From the NCBI GenBank assembly GCA_002899765.1, contig PPDH01000028.1, positions 140,978-204,977 on the forward strand: a DNA stretch of 64,000 bases. Reading direction: 5' to 3'. Positions 28,958-37,328 of the stretch are shown here, piece after piece. The DNA comes from Sulfurimonas sp. (GTDB lineage Bacteria; Campylobacterota; Campylobacteria; Campylobacterales; Sulfurimonadaceae). Within the stretch, counting starts at the first letter, position 1; each line of letters begins with the position of its first letter. Both the position numbers and the translations under genes were made by a program. The notes below the pieces were generated by a model. The model did no database searches. It was not told where the DNA came from and saw only the letters and a list, made by a program, of their open reading frames with translations.

Positions 28958-29305
28958 TTAAGCAGTATGTTTTACTGCATTTATTTCATCTGTTATGCAG
29001 CCAAAGCATGAAATATTGTAGCTGCAATTCTCACATGCGGGAGCGATTTTGCCTATTTCATCGTATATAAATTTTTTCCATAATTTATCTTTTGGTTTAT
29101 TTTGTGCTAAAGTCGGAAAATTTCTTTGCATAAACCTGCCCATCTCTGTTCTGCTCTCAATCCCCAAATCACTGTATAGATGCCCCATTGCTAATGATTT
29201 GTGTGCTACCCATGGAGCTATAACATCACGTGCGTAAGAGTTTGCCGAATGCGTTTGAAGCAAATCGCAAACCTCTTTTTCTAGTTTTTTTAAATCCATT
29301 TTCAT
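28958..29305 (-). CDS. nifQ: NifQ-like molybdenum donor protein (short form)
   Basis: A 115-residue protein matching the C-terminal half of NifQ: the PWVAHKSLAMGHLYSDLG region, MGRFMQRNFP, LWKKFIYDEI and the Cys cluster CENCSYNISCFGC. NifQ delivers Mo to FeMo-co synthesis from an Mo-Fe-S cluster held by these Cys. Classical NifQ is longer (about 170-200 residues) with a C-x4-C-x2-C-x5-C motif. Here the pattern is C-x2-C-x5-C-x2-C. It is near nifA, and GGGAGA precedes the ATG. The symbol is therefore a family-level call. Confidence 0.75.
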   Translation of the reverse strand: MKMDLKKLEKEVCDLLQTHSANSYARDVIAPWVAHKSLAMGHLYSDLGIESRTEMGRFMQRNFPTLAQNKPKDKLWKKFIYDEIGKIAPACENCSYNISCFGCITDEINAVKHTA

Positions 29306-29380
29306 AATAAATCTCCCTCTTAAGTATTTATAAATGACAAAATTGTCAGATTTTGTTTGGATAAGTTGTAAACTGAACTA

Positions 29381-29929
29381 TCAAACACTCATCCAGTTCT
29401 CATGCGTATGACCCTTTTTCTCTTCGCTAAAAATTTTATGAACAGCTTTGATACAAGCATCATAATCAACTTCATCTACTATCTCCCCGACTAACTCCTT
29501 ATATGCTACCAACCCCTCACGGTCAATCAGATATACGGCGCGGGCAAGACGGTTTTTAAGTTTGCCCTCTTTGATAAGCAGACCATATTTTTTTGCAAAA
29601 TTTAAATCAGCGTCTATTACCAACTCTGCACTGTCGATATTCTCACTTTTTACATACTCTTTTACAAACTCAATATCATCGGTTGTTACCATAATCGTGT
29701 CTAGTTTTTTAAACTGCTTTACAAGCTCGTTAAACTTCTTAGCCCCAAGCGAGCATACCTCTGTTTTAAGGGAAGGTATGGAGATAATAAGCTGTGTGTT
29801 TGGCGCTATCATCCCGATTACGTTTTTACTGCCGTCTAGTTTTGTAATTCGCGCAGACGGTGCTTCACGACCGACAGCCACCTCTTTTCCCTCAAGTTCA
29901 CTTAGCGTTCCGTGTACAGTTATATTCAT
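29381..29929 (-). CDS. tpx: Thiol peroxidase (Tpx, peroxiredoxin family)
   Basis: A 182-residue atypical peroxiredoxin. The peroxidatic Cys lies in IISIPSLKTEVCSLGAKKFN. The resolving Cys present in E. coli Tpx (RFCGAEG region, Cys95) is absent: the equivalent stretch is VKEYVKSENIDSAEL. Only one other Cys occurs, near the C-terminus (YDACIKAV). It reduces peroxides in the cytoplasm, and the lacking resolving Cys suggests a 1-Cys mechanism or a different partner. It is divergent from nifA. Confidence 0.9.
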   Translation of the reverse strand: MNITVHGTLSELEGKEVAVGREAPSARITKLDGSKNVIGMIAPNTQLIISIPSLKTEVCSLGAKKFNELVKQFKKLDTIMVTTDDIEFVKEYVKSENIDSAELVIDADLNFAKKYGLLIKEGKLKNRLARAVYLIDREGLVAYKELVGEIVDEVDYDACIKAVHKIFSEEKKGHTHENWMSV

Positions 29930-30015
29930 AATTCATCCATATTTGCAAGATATACTCTGAATCCATGTGCATAACCCATTCTATTGTAAAGCAGAGCTTA
30001 CTGATTATATTTTAT

Positions 30016-30045
30016 ACAGTTTATTGCTTATTTAAATAGTATAAT
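30016..30045 (+). promoter_or_regulatory. Candidate sigma-70 promoter for nifA
   Basis: TATAAT at 30040-30045 sits 20 bp before the nifA start, in an AT-rich stretch with periodic T-runs as is usual for Campylobacterota promoters. No clear -35 box is present, and no GG-N10-GC sigma-54 site was seen. Confidence 0.4.
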
Positions 30046-30064
30046 TTGAAAAATAGAAGTTTAC

Positions 30065-31690
30065 ATGTCAAAGAAAAATCATATTCCTGATGATGAACAG
30101 TGTCAATCATGTGCATTAAAGTTTGCTTATGATGAGATTAGCATACTCTACGAAATAGCAGTAATGTTGACAAACACGACAGATACAAAAGAGTGCATAG
30201 AAAAAAGCATGCTTCTTCTTAAGAGAAAATCATATCTTGAGAGATGTACGCTTTTTCTTCTTAATGACGAAGGCGAGTATCTGGAACTTTTTGCTTCTAT
30301 AAACATAACGCCTGCCCAACAGAAAATGGCAAGATATAAAATAGGCGAAGGAGCAACGGGTCTTGCCGCAAAAAGTGCAGAACCTATCGTAATAGAAAAT
30401 ATTCACAATAATATCAACTACTTAAATAAAATCGGCACGGTAAATACAAAATCTATCTCCTACGTAGCTACTCCAATCATTCAAGACAGCGGAGTTATAG
30501 GCGTTTTGTCCGCTAACATCGATGAGTCAAGCGTGATAAACTTTGACAATATCGTTCACATGCTGACAATTGTAGGCTCGCTTTTTGGCGGCAATATATC
30601 TATGCAAAAGAGATTTGCAAAAGAAAAAGAGAGTTTGGTTGAGCTTAAAACATACTATAAAGACCAAGCGCTTAGCGAATATAGGTTTGAAAATATAATC
30701 GGCAAAAGTTCTAAAATGAAACTTATATTTAACATGTTAGAGACGGTCTCGCCCTCCGATGCCACTATTTTGGTAAGAGGCGAAACAGGCACGGGAAAAG
30801 AGCTTATAGCTACTGCGGTACACAACTTAAGTAAGCGTAAAAACGGCCCGCTAATAAAACTAAACTGTGCGGCTATAAGCGAGACACTGCTTGAGAGCGA
30901 ACTTTTTGGACATGAAAAAGGCGCTTTTACCGATGCCAAAGAGAGCAGAAAAGGAAGATTTGAGTTAGCAGACGGAGGCACGCTTTTTTTAGACGAAATA
31001 GGCGATATAACGCCATCTCTTCAGGTTAAACTTCTTAGAATTTTGCAAGAACAGGAGTTTGAACGCGTAGGCGGAACTAAAACAATTAAAACAAACGTTA
31101 GGTTAGTGGCGGCAACAAACAGAAATCTAGAAAAAATGGTCAAAAGCGGCGAGTTTAGAGAGGATTTGTTTTACCGTTTAAACGTCATTCCTATAAATCT
31201 GCCGCCGCTTCGTGAGAGGTATGAAGACGTTAAGCTCTTAATCGAGCACTATCTGCATAGCTTTACAAAAGAGCATAAAAAAGAGATGTTTTTCTCTAAA
31301 CAGGCTTTAGAAATTCTGCTTGATTATCCATGGCCTGGAAATATCCGCGAACTTCAAAATACAATGGAGAGAATAGTTTTAATATGCCCAAACGGAGTAA
31401 TAAATCCCGAGATGTTAAACCATGTAATGCCATTTAACTATCAAAAATTGCATATGAACATGGATAGTGAGAAAACAGAAGTACAAAAAGAGAGTTTGCC
31501 TGCTCAAAACAGAGAAGAAAATGCAGTGCCGCAGACCTTTACTAAAAACAGAATTTTAGAGATTGAAAAAGAGTCGATTATTAAAGCATTAGTTGATAAC
31601 CGCGGCATAAAAACAAAAGCTGCAGCACAGCTTGGAATGAGCACAAGGCAGATTACGTATAAAATCAAAAAATATAATATAGAATTTTAA
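30065..31690 (+). CDS. nifA: Nitrogen fixation sigma-54 activator NifA
   Basis: A 541-residue bacterial enhancer-binding protein. An N-terminal GAF domain covers ~25-190. The AAA+ domain spans ~215-450, with Walker A GETGTGKE and Walker B GGTLFLDEIG, and a C-terminal Fis-type helix-turn-helix is at ~495-541 (AAAQLGMSTRQITYKIKK). The sigma-54-contacting loop reads GAFTDA rather than GAFTGA. Its place beside nifT, nifQ and the nif genes, and an rpoN copy 6 kb away, support the role of activating nif promoters with RpoN. An inter-domain Cys motif typical of oxygen-sensing alphaproteobacterial NifA is not evident. Confidence 0.88.
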   Translation: MSKKNHIPDDEQCQSCALKFAYDEISILYEIAVMLTNTTDTKECIEKSMLLLKRKSYLERCTLFLLNDEGEYLELFASINITPAQQKMARYKIGEGATGLAAKSAEPIVIENIHNNINYLNKIGTVNTKSISYVATPIIQDSGVIGVLSANIDESSVINFDNIVHMLTIVGSLFGGNISMQKRFAKEKESLVELKTYYKDQALSEYRFENIIGKSSKMKLIFNMLETVSPSDATILVRGETGTGKELIATAVHNLSKRKNGPLIKLNCAAISETLLESELFGHEKGAFTDAKESRKGRFELADGGTLFLDEIGDITPSLQVKLLRILQEQEFERVGGTKTIKTNVRLVAATNRNLEKMVKSGEFREDLFYRLNVIPINLPPLRERYEDVKLLIEHYLHSFTKEHKKEMFFSKQALEILLDYPWPGNIRELQNTMERIVLICPNGVINPEMLNHVMPFNYQKLHMNMDSEKTEVQKESLPAQNREENAVPQTFTKNRILEIEKESIIKALVDNRGIKTKAAAQLGMSTRQITYKIKKYNIEF

Positions 31691-31728
31691 GACTTTATAC
31701 TTTGAAAACCCAAATGAAATAGTCTATT

Positions 31729-31950
31729 TTAACTATCTCCTCTTGATACTATTTTAGCATTGACTTCATTTGGAAGTTTTTTAATATTTGGTTCTATGTG
31801 CCATACATCACCGTTAGTCAAATTGATATCTCCTCCCCATTTTTCATCGCTTTCAAACTCCAGCGACTCAATTATCTCTTCCATATCTTTTTTAGCTACA
31901 TAAAATAGCACCTTGCCCTCATCATTTTCTCTCAACATAACTTTTGCCAT
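31729..31950 (-). CDS. nifT: NifT/FixU family protein
   Basis: A 73-residue protein with the family pattern: AKVMLRENDEGKVLFYVAKK, DMEEIIESLE, WGGDINLTNGDVWHI and a closing NAKIVSRG. NifT is a small beta protein conserved in nif operons whose exact role is unknown. It is convergent with nifA and lies next to one copy of the 105-bp inverted repeat. Confidence 0.85.
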   Translation of the reverse strand: MAKVMLRENDEGKVLFYVAKKDMEEIIESLEFESDEKWGGDINLTNGDVWHIEPNIKKLPNEVNAKIVSRGDS

Positions 31951-31975
31951 TATAGACTCCCTGTTTTGTATAATA

Positions 31976-32080
31976 GAATACTCTGATTAAACATAGATTG
32001 CTTCGTCGTAAACTCCTCGCAATGACAGTCATTGCGAGCTTCTTTAGAAGCGCGGCAATCTAAAAACTTAATTATTCAGA
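31976..32080. repeat. 105-bp repeat, copy A (inverted relative to copy B at 47080-47184)
   Basis: The reverse complement of this segment matches 47080-47184 with only two differences. The core holds CTCGCAATGA-CAG-TCATTGCGAG, a perfect 10-bp hairpin, nested in GATTGC/GCAATC outer arms. It overlaps the last codons and stop of the NadB-like frame at 32068. The core resembles dispersed MITE/REP-like repeats of the phylum, but the match extends beyond the core into flanking DNA. Confidence 0.88.
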
Positions 32081-33732
32081 AAATTCAATAATTTGCTTAA
32101 AAAGCGCCATAAACCCTCGCGGGTGTTATTTTTAAAACTAACTTTGAAATTAGTTTCATTTATCTGCTCGATATATGATTCACAATCAAAATGCTTATCA
32201 TCCTTTTGAGGATAATCGTCTCTGTAGTGAACACCTCTGCTCTCCTTTCTCTTTAATGCGCTAAGAACCATCGCCTCTGCAATTAAAAGCGCATTTTTAA
32301 ACTCTATAATCGAAGCCAGTTCTACATTGTCATGTAAATCTTTGTTTACACAGTGCAGTCCGTATTGATGCTGCATCAGATAGTGTACATACTCTAATGC
32401 CGACGATAACGAATCTTCACTTCTAAAGACTCCCGCATTTTTAAACAAAAATCCACCGAGATTTTTTCTTATGGCGTTAATGTTAAAAAGACTCTCTTCG
32501 CTTAGTATCAAATCTACTTTTCGCGACTCCTTTTCGACATACGAATAATCAATCGGCAAGAAGTCTCTTCTAAGTGCTACATGTGCTGCCTCTTTTCCTG
32601 CAAGTCTGCCAAAGTAAGCGCCCTCCAAAAGTGAATTTCCCCCTAGTCTGTTTGCGCCGTGAACACCTGTTACCGCGCACTCTCCGCATGCAAAAACATA
32701 AGGCATATCTGTAGAGGTATCGCCTCTTGTCCATATTCCGCCTATGCTGTAGTGTGCCGAAGGTGTAATAGCCAAAAGCTCTTTTGCAATATTTATACCC
32801 GCTCCGTTAAGTGCCGTTTTTTTAGCCGAGGGAAGTTTTTCATCTATGATTTCTTCGCCTAGATGACGCAAATCCAGATATACTTTATGACCTTTATTCA
32901 TGTGCTTAACAATATCGCGAGACAGTTTGTCGCGCGTTTGAAGCTCATTCGTAAAGCGGACACCCTCTTCATCAACAATATATCCGCCCTCTCCGCGTGC
33001 CGCTTCACTTATAAGTGAACCGCTGTTTGCCAGCGTTGTAGGATGAAACTGTACAAACTCCATGTTGCTGAGACGCATATTTGCGCGAAGTGCGGCGGCT
33101 ATAACATCGCCTGAACTCTCCTGAGAGTTTGTGGTATGAGAGCGAAAAATCCCTGCATAGCCTCCGCCTGCCAAGACTAACGATTTGCAGGCAAAGGCTA
33201 TAACTTGTGAGTTACGGCGGCGAAGAACCGTTATGCCCGACAGTTTGCCTTTATACTTTGTAATGTTTAAAAACTTATGGTTTGAAAGAATATCTACGCC
33301 CTAGTTTTTACATTTTACAAAGAGAGTTTGAACTATTGAAGCGCCTGTTCTGTCGGCAATATAACATGTACGATTGGCACTCGCTCCGCCAAAGGGACGC
33401 TGTTTAACATCTCCGTTGTCATCTGAGTCAAAACGGACACCCATCTCTTTTAATTCCCATATTATGTTTGGGGCTTCTGCGCACATGCTTTGTATGTTTG
33501 CCCTGTGAGAGAGTCCGTCCGAACCTGCAACCGTATCGTTTACATGTCTCTCTACAGAGTCGTAAGCCGACAAATCTATAACGGCGTTAATGCCTCCCGA
33601 TGCTACGGATGAGTTTGAGCGAAAAGGATTGCTTTTAGTAATTACCGCAACTTTTAAGCCGCTTTTTTTGGCGTATAACGCTGCATAAAGCCCCGAAATA
33701 CCGCTTCCTATAACTATAACATCATATAACAT
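32068..33732 (-). pseudogene. NadB/FrdA family flavoprotein, interrupted by in-frame TAG
   Basis: ATG at 33732 (MLYDVIVIGSGISG) starts a 555-codon frame broken by TAG at 33301-33303. Before the stop lie the FAD motif, SSVASGGINAV and the GASANRTCYIADRTGASIVQ strand. After it the frame continues GVDILSNHKFLNITKY and then LVLAGGGYAGIFRSHTTNS, EFVQFHPTTL, ISEAARGEGG, PSAHYSIGG and HGANRLGGNSLLEG. It is related to L-aspartate oxidase and to succinate dehydrogenase flavoproteins, and no covalent-FAD His is present. It overlaps the aldo/keto reductase by 11 bp in the nifU unit. The residue lost is plausibly Glu (CKN-E-GVDIL). Confidence 0.8.
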
Positions 33733-34846
33733 TGTTAGCTCCGTATAATTTAGATATCGCCTCTTTGTCCGCATTTGGCAGATAAGCAAGCGTTAAATTA
33801 TCTTTGACATGTAGCGGATTAATCGCACCAAAAAGCGAACTGACAACACTACTGCTTCTTGCAAACTGCAAAGCGGTTATAACATCGTTAAAATCCTTCG
33901 TGCCAAGTGCTTTGCCTACATCTGCGTCAAACTTCCTTTGAAAAACATTTGCCTGAAGAAGCGAAGACGAGCCTATCATTTTCAAACCGTAACCGTAAAC
34001 TGCCTGCATAAGCGTATAGTATTTTCCATCCGGTCCTTTTTGATTTGAAAAACTATATGCCTGAGTTTTAGCTATATTGTAGGGAGCTTGAATATACTTA
34101 AAATGGTTGTTAGCACCTCCTACCTCTTGTGCAATCTCTACTAAATCTTTAAGCGATAGATACTCCGTATGTGTTTCATCATATAAAAAACCGTTCCAAG
34201 TTGCAACTCCATAATTTCTTATCTTTTTCTCTTTTACAAGTTTTTCAAAAAGTTCAAACGCTTTTTTGACTCTCTTTTTTAACTCTTTATAGTCAATATA
34301 TCCCAACTGCATTTCAGGATTGTGTAAAAACAGGATGTCTAAAGTTTTTAACACTAAGTTTTTTAAAGATTTCTCAACGCTCCATCTTAAATAATCAGGA
34401 GTCATACAGTGCTGATCTACAACAATCTCCTCTTTGGAGGCTAAATTTTTCTCAATCACATTCTCTTCAATCCATGTATAAGGGTTTATCGGGAAAGGAA
34501 AATCAAGCGGCAGAAACCCTACCTTTGAGGTGATAACCAACTGCTCTCTGGTAGCTTTTTGCTCATCAAAAAGCTCTCTCAAAGCTTCTGCTATCTCTCT
34601 TTCGCTAATCTGATAACGGTAGTTTATTGCGGTATCTATAAGATTGATTCCGTTTAATACCGCAAGCTTTACCGACTCTTTATAGTTGATGACATAGTTC
34701 TCTTCTCTGTAGGGCTCTTTGCGAAAAGTACCCAGACCCAGCGAAGATACAAAGACATCTCCGTCAAAGCGGTAAAAATCTTTACTATATTTGGGGAACT
34801 GTTTTAGATAAGCAAAAGTAGCCTCTTTTGTTGCGTAAGCACTCAT
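33722..34846 (-). CDS. Aldo/keto reductase
   Basis: A 374-residue NADPH-dependent oxidoreductase of the aldo/keto reductase fold. SLGLGTFRKEPYREEN opens the barrel, INLIDTAINYR carries the catalytic Asp, KVGFLPL the catalytic Lys region, and LDILFLHNPEMQLG the His strand. The substrate is unknown. The gene starts one base after nifU ends and overlaps the NadB-like gene, so all three are one transcription unit. Such reductases appear in some nif neighbourhoods without a defined role. Confidence 0.85.
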   Translation of the reverse strand: MSAYATKEATFAYLKQFPKYSKDFYRFDGDVFVSSLGLGTFRKEPYREENYVINYKESVKLAVLNGINLIDTAINYRYQISEREIAEALRELFDEQKATREQLVITSKVGFLPLDFPFPINPYTWIEENVIEKNLASKEEIVVDQHCMTPDYLRWSVEKSLKNLVLKTLDILFLHNPEMQLGYIDYKELKKRVKKAFELFEKLVKEKKIRNYGVATWNGFLYDETHTEYLSLKDLVEIAQEVGGANNHFKYIQAPYNIAKTQAYSFSNQKGPDGKYYTLMQAVYGYGLKMIGSSSLLQANVFQRKFDADVGKALGTKDFNDVITALQFARSSSVVSSLFGAINPLHVKDNLTLAYLPNADKEAISKLYGANNVI

Positions 34847-34847
34847 C

Positions 34848-35819
34848 TTATGTCACTACCACTTTTATGGGAGCTTTTAACTTAAAGCTTAACATGTCTT
34901 CTATGCCTGCCAAAGTAGTAGTCGTATTCATAGAACAGCTCATACATTCGCCCTGATATTTGATGAGAACATTAAAAACGGAATTCCCGTCATTTATGTC
35001 TATTAACTCAACATTGCCGCCGTCAGCCTTTAGCGTCGGTCGGATATACTCTTCCAAAATGGACTCTACGCTTTTGATTTTTTGAACAAGGCTCATGGCT
35101 TCAAATTTTCCCTCGCCTTTTGCTTCGATAATTTTGCGCGCATTCTCTTCTGCGGTACGCTCTTGTAAAAGCTCTGCCAATAAATCAACCAGATATATAT
35201 CTTTTTTTTCATGTCCGCCCGGCTTGATACAGGATTTACAAAATCCGCCTGCCTTTGTAAAATCGATAATCTCCTCAATGGAAGATAGTTTGTTCAGTTT
35301 TATAACCTCTTGCAGGGTATCTTGCGATACACGGGCGCACTCGCATACGATAAACTCGCTCTCAAGCGTATCCATATCCACGCCCTTATAGATTGATGCG
35401 GCTTTTTTGATAACATCGTACGCCATAACGGAACAGTGCATTTTTTGTCCGGGTACGGCAGGAATATCGGGATTGTCTCGAAGCGCTTTTTCAACATCGA
35501 TATTTGTTATTTTTAAAGCATCGTCAACTGTTTTGTTCATACACAACTCCGCCATCATGTCAGATGAAGCTATCGCCGTGCCGCAGCCGAAACTCTTGAA
35601 CTTGCTTTTTTTAATTTGGTCTGTTTTTGGGTCTATTAACCAATACAGTCTTACGGCATCGCCGCAGCTCTCTGCTCCAAAATCTGCGATTATAAGTCTG
35701 TTCTTGCCTGCTTCAGACTCGGTTATCTCTCCCATATTTGAGGGTTGATTCATTCTTTTTTGTACTTCTTGCGAGTACTCTTCCCAGAGTGCGCCGCCTA
35801 TTAAATCATCTCTTGCCAT
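34848..35819 (-). CDS. nifU: Fe-S cluster scaffold NifU (three-domain)
   Basis: A 323-residue full-length NifU. The N-terminal IscU-like scaffold holds SFGCGTAIASSDMM and MHCSVMAYD. The central [2Fe-2S] domain holds CECARVSQDT and GGFCKSCIKPGG. The C-terminal Nfu domain has GECMSCSMNTTT. It assembles Fe-S clusters for nitrogenase with NifS, which is not in this window. AAAGAGGATTCT precedes the ATG. It is divergent from the P-II gene. Confidence 0.95.
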   Translation of the reverse strand: MARDDLIGGALWEEYSQEVQKRMNQPSNMGEITESEAGKNRLIIADFGAESCGDAVRLYWLIDPKTDQIKKSKFKSFGCGTAIASSDMMAELCMNKTVDDALKITNIDVEKALRDNPDIPAVPGQKMHCSVMAYDVIKKAASIYKGVDMDTLESEFIVCECARVSQDTLQEVIKLNKLSSIEEIIDFTKAGGFCKSCIKPGGHEKKDIYLVDLLAELLQERTAEENARKIIEAKGEGKFEAMSLVQKIKSVESILEEYIRPTLKADGGNVELIDINDGNSVFNVLIKYQGECMSCSMNTTTTLAGIEDMLSFKLKAPIKVVVT

Positions 35820-35939
35820 AGAATCCTCTTTATAAATAGTTTAAATCAGACAATGCAATTCCTATTCTTGACATAAGAATTTTCACTAGAACAAAATATG
35901 CATATCTGTTTATGAAAATAAAAAAACAAAAGGATTAAC

Positions 35940-36338
35940 ATGTATCAACTTACTGCGATATTTAACAAAATCTGCCTAAACGATGTATTAGAAGACCTTT
36001 ATGAGAAAAAAATAGAGGGTATAACTGTTATAGATGTTATAGGCAAAGGCGGAATAGGAATCATAGAAGAGGGCGGAACTCCCGATTTGGATCCTAAAGT
36101 AAAAATCGAAATAATTCTTTCATCTGATAGCTTTAAAGAGCTGGCAAAAGAGGCTATAAGAGCAAACACTCAAGATTTAGGTCACGGAGCGGGTAAAATG
36201 TGGGTAATTCCGGTGCTTGAAGTTGAACGCATCCGTACAGGCGAAAAAAATGAAGCGGCTCTCACTCAATCATATATAAGCAGAACAAAAAGCAGCCCAA
36301 GCATCTACTTTACAAATACTGACACTCCGGCTAGTTAG
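35940..36338 (+). CDS. Divergent P-II family nitrogen regulator
   Basis: A 132-residue P-II-like protein. The C-terminal half is canonical (PKVKIEIILSSDSFKELAKE, HGAGKMWVIPVLEVERIRTG), but the T-loop region (VIGKGGIGIIEEGGTPDLD) is short and has no Tyr corresponding to the uridylylation site of GlnB/GlnK. Regulation by uridylylation is therefore unlikely. Its place next to nifU suggests a role in tuning nitrogenase or nif expression to 2-oxoglutarate and nucleotides, which is inference. AAAGGATTAAC precedes the ATG. Confidence 0.8.
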   Translation: MYQLTAIFNKICLNDVLEDLYEKKIEGITVIDVIGKGGIGIIEEGGTPDLDPKVKIEIILSSDSFKELAKEAIRANTQDLGHGAGKMWVIPVLEVERIRTGEKNEAALTQSYISRTKSSPSIYFTNTDTPAS

Positions 36339-36359
36339 TAAAAAACCAAAACAAGATTG

Positions 36360-36381
36360 ACATGTGGAAGATTCCACATGT
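36360..36381. terminator. Perfect hairpin between P-II gene and toxin gene
   Basis: ACATGTGGAA (36360-36369) and TTCCACATGT (36372-36381) form a long stem with an effective loop of about four bases. It lies between convergent genes and is suitable as a bidirectional terminator, although the U-tract is weak. Confidence 0.5.
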
Positions 36382-36397
36382 TGAGATTTATGCTTTG

Positions 36398-36733
36398 TTA
36401 GTATTTAGCCTTTATTAGTTTTTGTAGTAAAAGCTCTTCAACATTTTGTCTCGAATCTAAAATTGCCATTATGTATACAGTGTCATTACCAACTTTATAT
36501 ATAATTCTCCATGATGATGTAATAATCTCTCTATAAAAAGTTATGCCTTCTTTTTGTAGTTCAGGAACAACTCGACCCTTTAAAGGAAAAAAATTGCTTG
36601 AATTAGCTTTTTCTTTTATTTTTTGATATATATCATTTGCAATGCTAGGACTATCTATTTTAATATAAGCGACAATACTTAATAGGTCATTTTTTGCATT
36701 TGTAGTCCATTTTAGATTATAAGTTTTACTCAT
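36398..36733 (-). CDS. RelE/ParE family toxin
   Basis: A 111-residue protein with the ParE/RelE fold: KWTTNAKNDLLSIVAYI, then FPLKGRVVPELQ and the C-terminal EIITSSWRIIYKVGNDTVYI and ILDSRQN motifs. It overlaps its antitoxin gene by four bases. ParE-type toxins act on gyrase and RelE-type on translated mRNA, and the sequence favours ParE. The pair is embedded in the nif region and may stabilise it. Confidence 0.88.
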   Translation of the reverse strand: MSKTYNLKWTTNAKNDLLSIVAYIKIDSPSIANDIYQKIKEKANSSNFFPLKGRVVPELQKEGITFYREIITSSWRIIYKVGNDTVYIMAILDSRQNVEELLLQKLIKAKY

Positions 36734-37002
36734 TTTTTTAGCAATTCTTCTACTGAACTAAACACATCTTCTTCGCTATGTATATTTCCATTTTTAATAT
36801 CTTCTTCAGCAAAAGATAAAAGTTTTAAAAGAGAAATAGCGTTTTTCATATCATCATAACTTTTTGGATCTTGAATAACAGCCTTTGCCTCACCATTTTG
36901 TGTGATTATCATAGGTCTATGTGTCTCATTTATTTGTTTTAGCACATCTGCTGCTCGACTTTTTAAATAAGTAACGGGTTTTATATCATTTATAATTTGC
37001 AT
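36730..37002 (-). CDS. Phd/YefM family antitoxin
   Basis: A 90-residue protein. The N-terminal Phd/YefM DNA-binding domain (KPVTYLKSRAADVLKQIN, RPMIITQNGEAKAVIQDPKSY) is followed by an acidic C-terminal tail that neutralises the toxin. AAGGAG precedes the ATG. It is the promoter-proximal gene of the pair and likely autorepresses. Confidence 0.88.
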   Translation of the reverse strand: MQIINDIKPVTYLKSRAADVLKQINETHRPMIITQNGEAKAVIQDPKSYDDMKNAISLLKLLSFAEEDIKNGNIHSEEDVFSSVEELLKK

Positions 37003-37328
37003 AATAATCTCCTTCAGTCCTTAAATAGTACCATATTAAGACTGAAAATACAAATGTGATACCAACCGTTTGAGTCTAGTCAATACATGACCATTAAGGC
37101 ATTTATTTGCTAGATGTTTTTTTCTGTGTTTCTTTTTCAACACCCCAATAAGTGACATGATCAGGGGTTAACTCATCATCTAATTAAACAAACACGAAAA
37201 ATGTTTATTTAAATGATAAAAACATGACAATTAGATAAAACACTATATTTTTTTCATCAGAAACGCCATCTCATGATATTTATGTAAAAATTGACACTTG
37301 ATAACTTTGTACATGTATTACGCTTTTA
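37003..37328. other. 326-bp intergenic region between rpoN and the toxin-antitoxin operon
   Basis: No credible reading frame is present. The antitoxin promoter lies at the left end (a TACTAT-like -10 near 37030 on the minus strand). The middle is AT-rich with an AAACA/TGTTT short inverted repeat near 37180-37215. I see no RNA gene. Confidence 0.5.

Noticed and set aside
32068-33732. A certain L-aspartate oxidase (nadB)
   Set aside because: Motifs are shared with other FrdA-family enzymes and the gene is in a nif unit, so I kept the family-level call.
37003-37328. Possible small RNA or hidden gene
   Set aside because: No promoter-terminator pair or coding signal is convincing.
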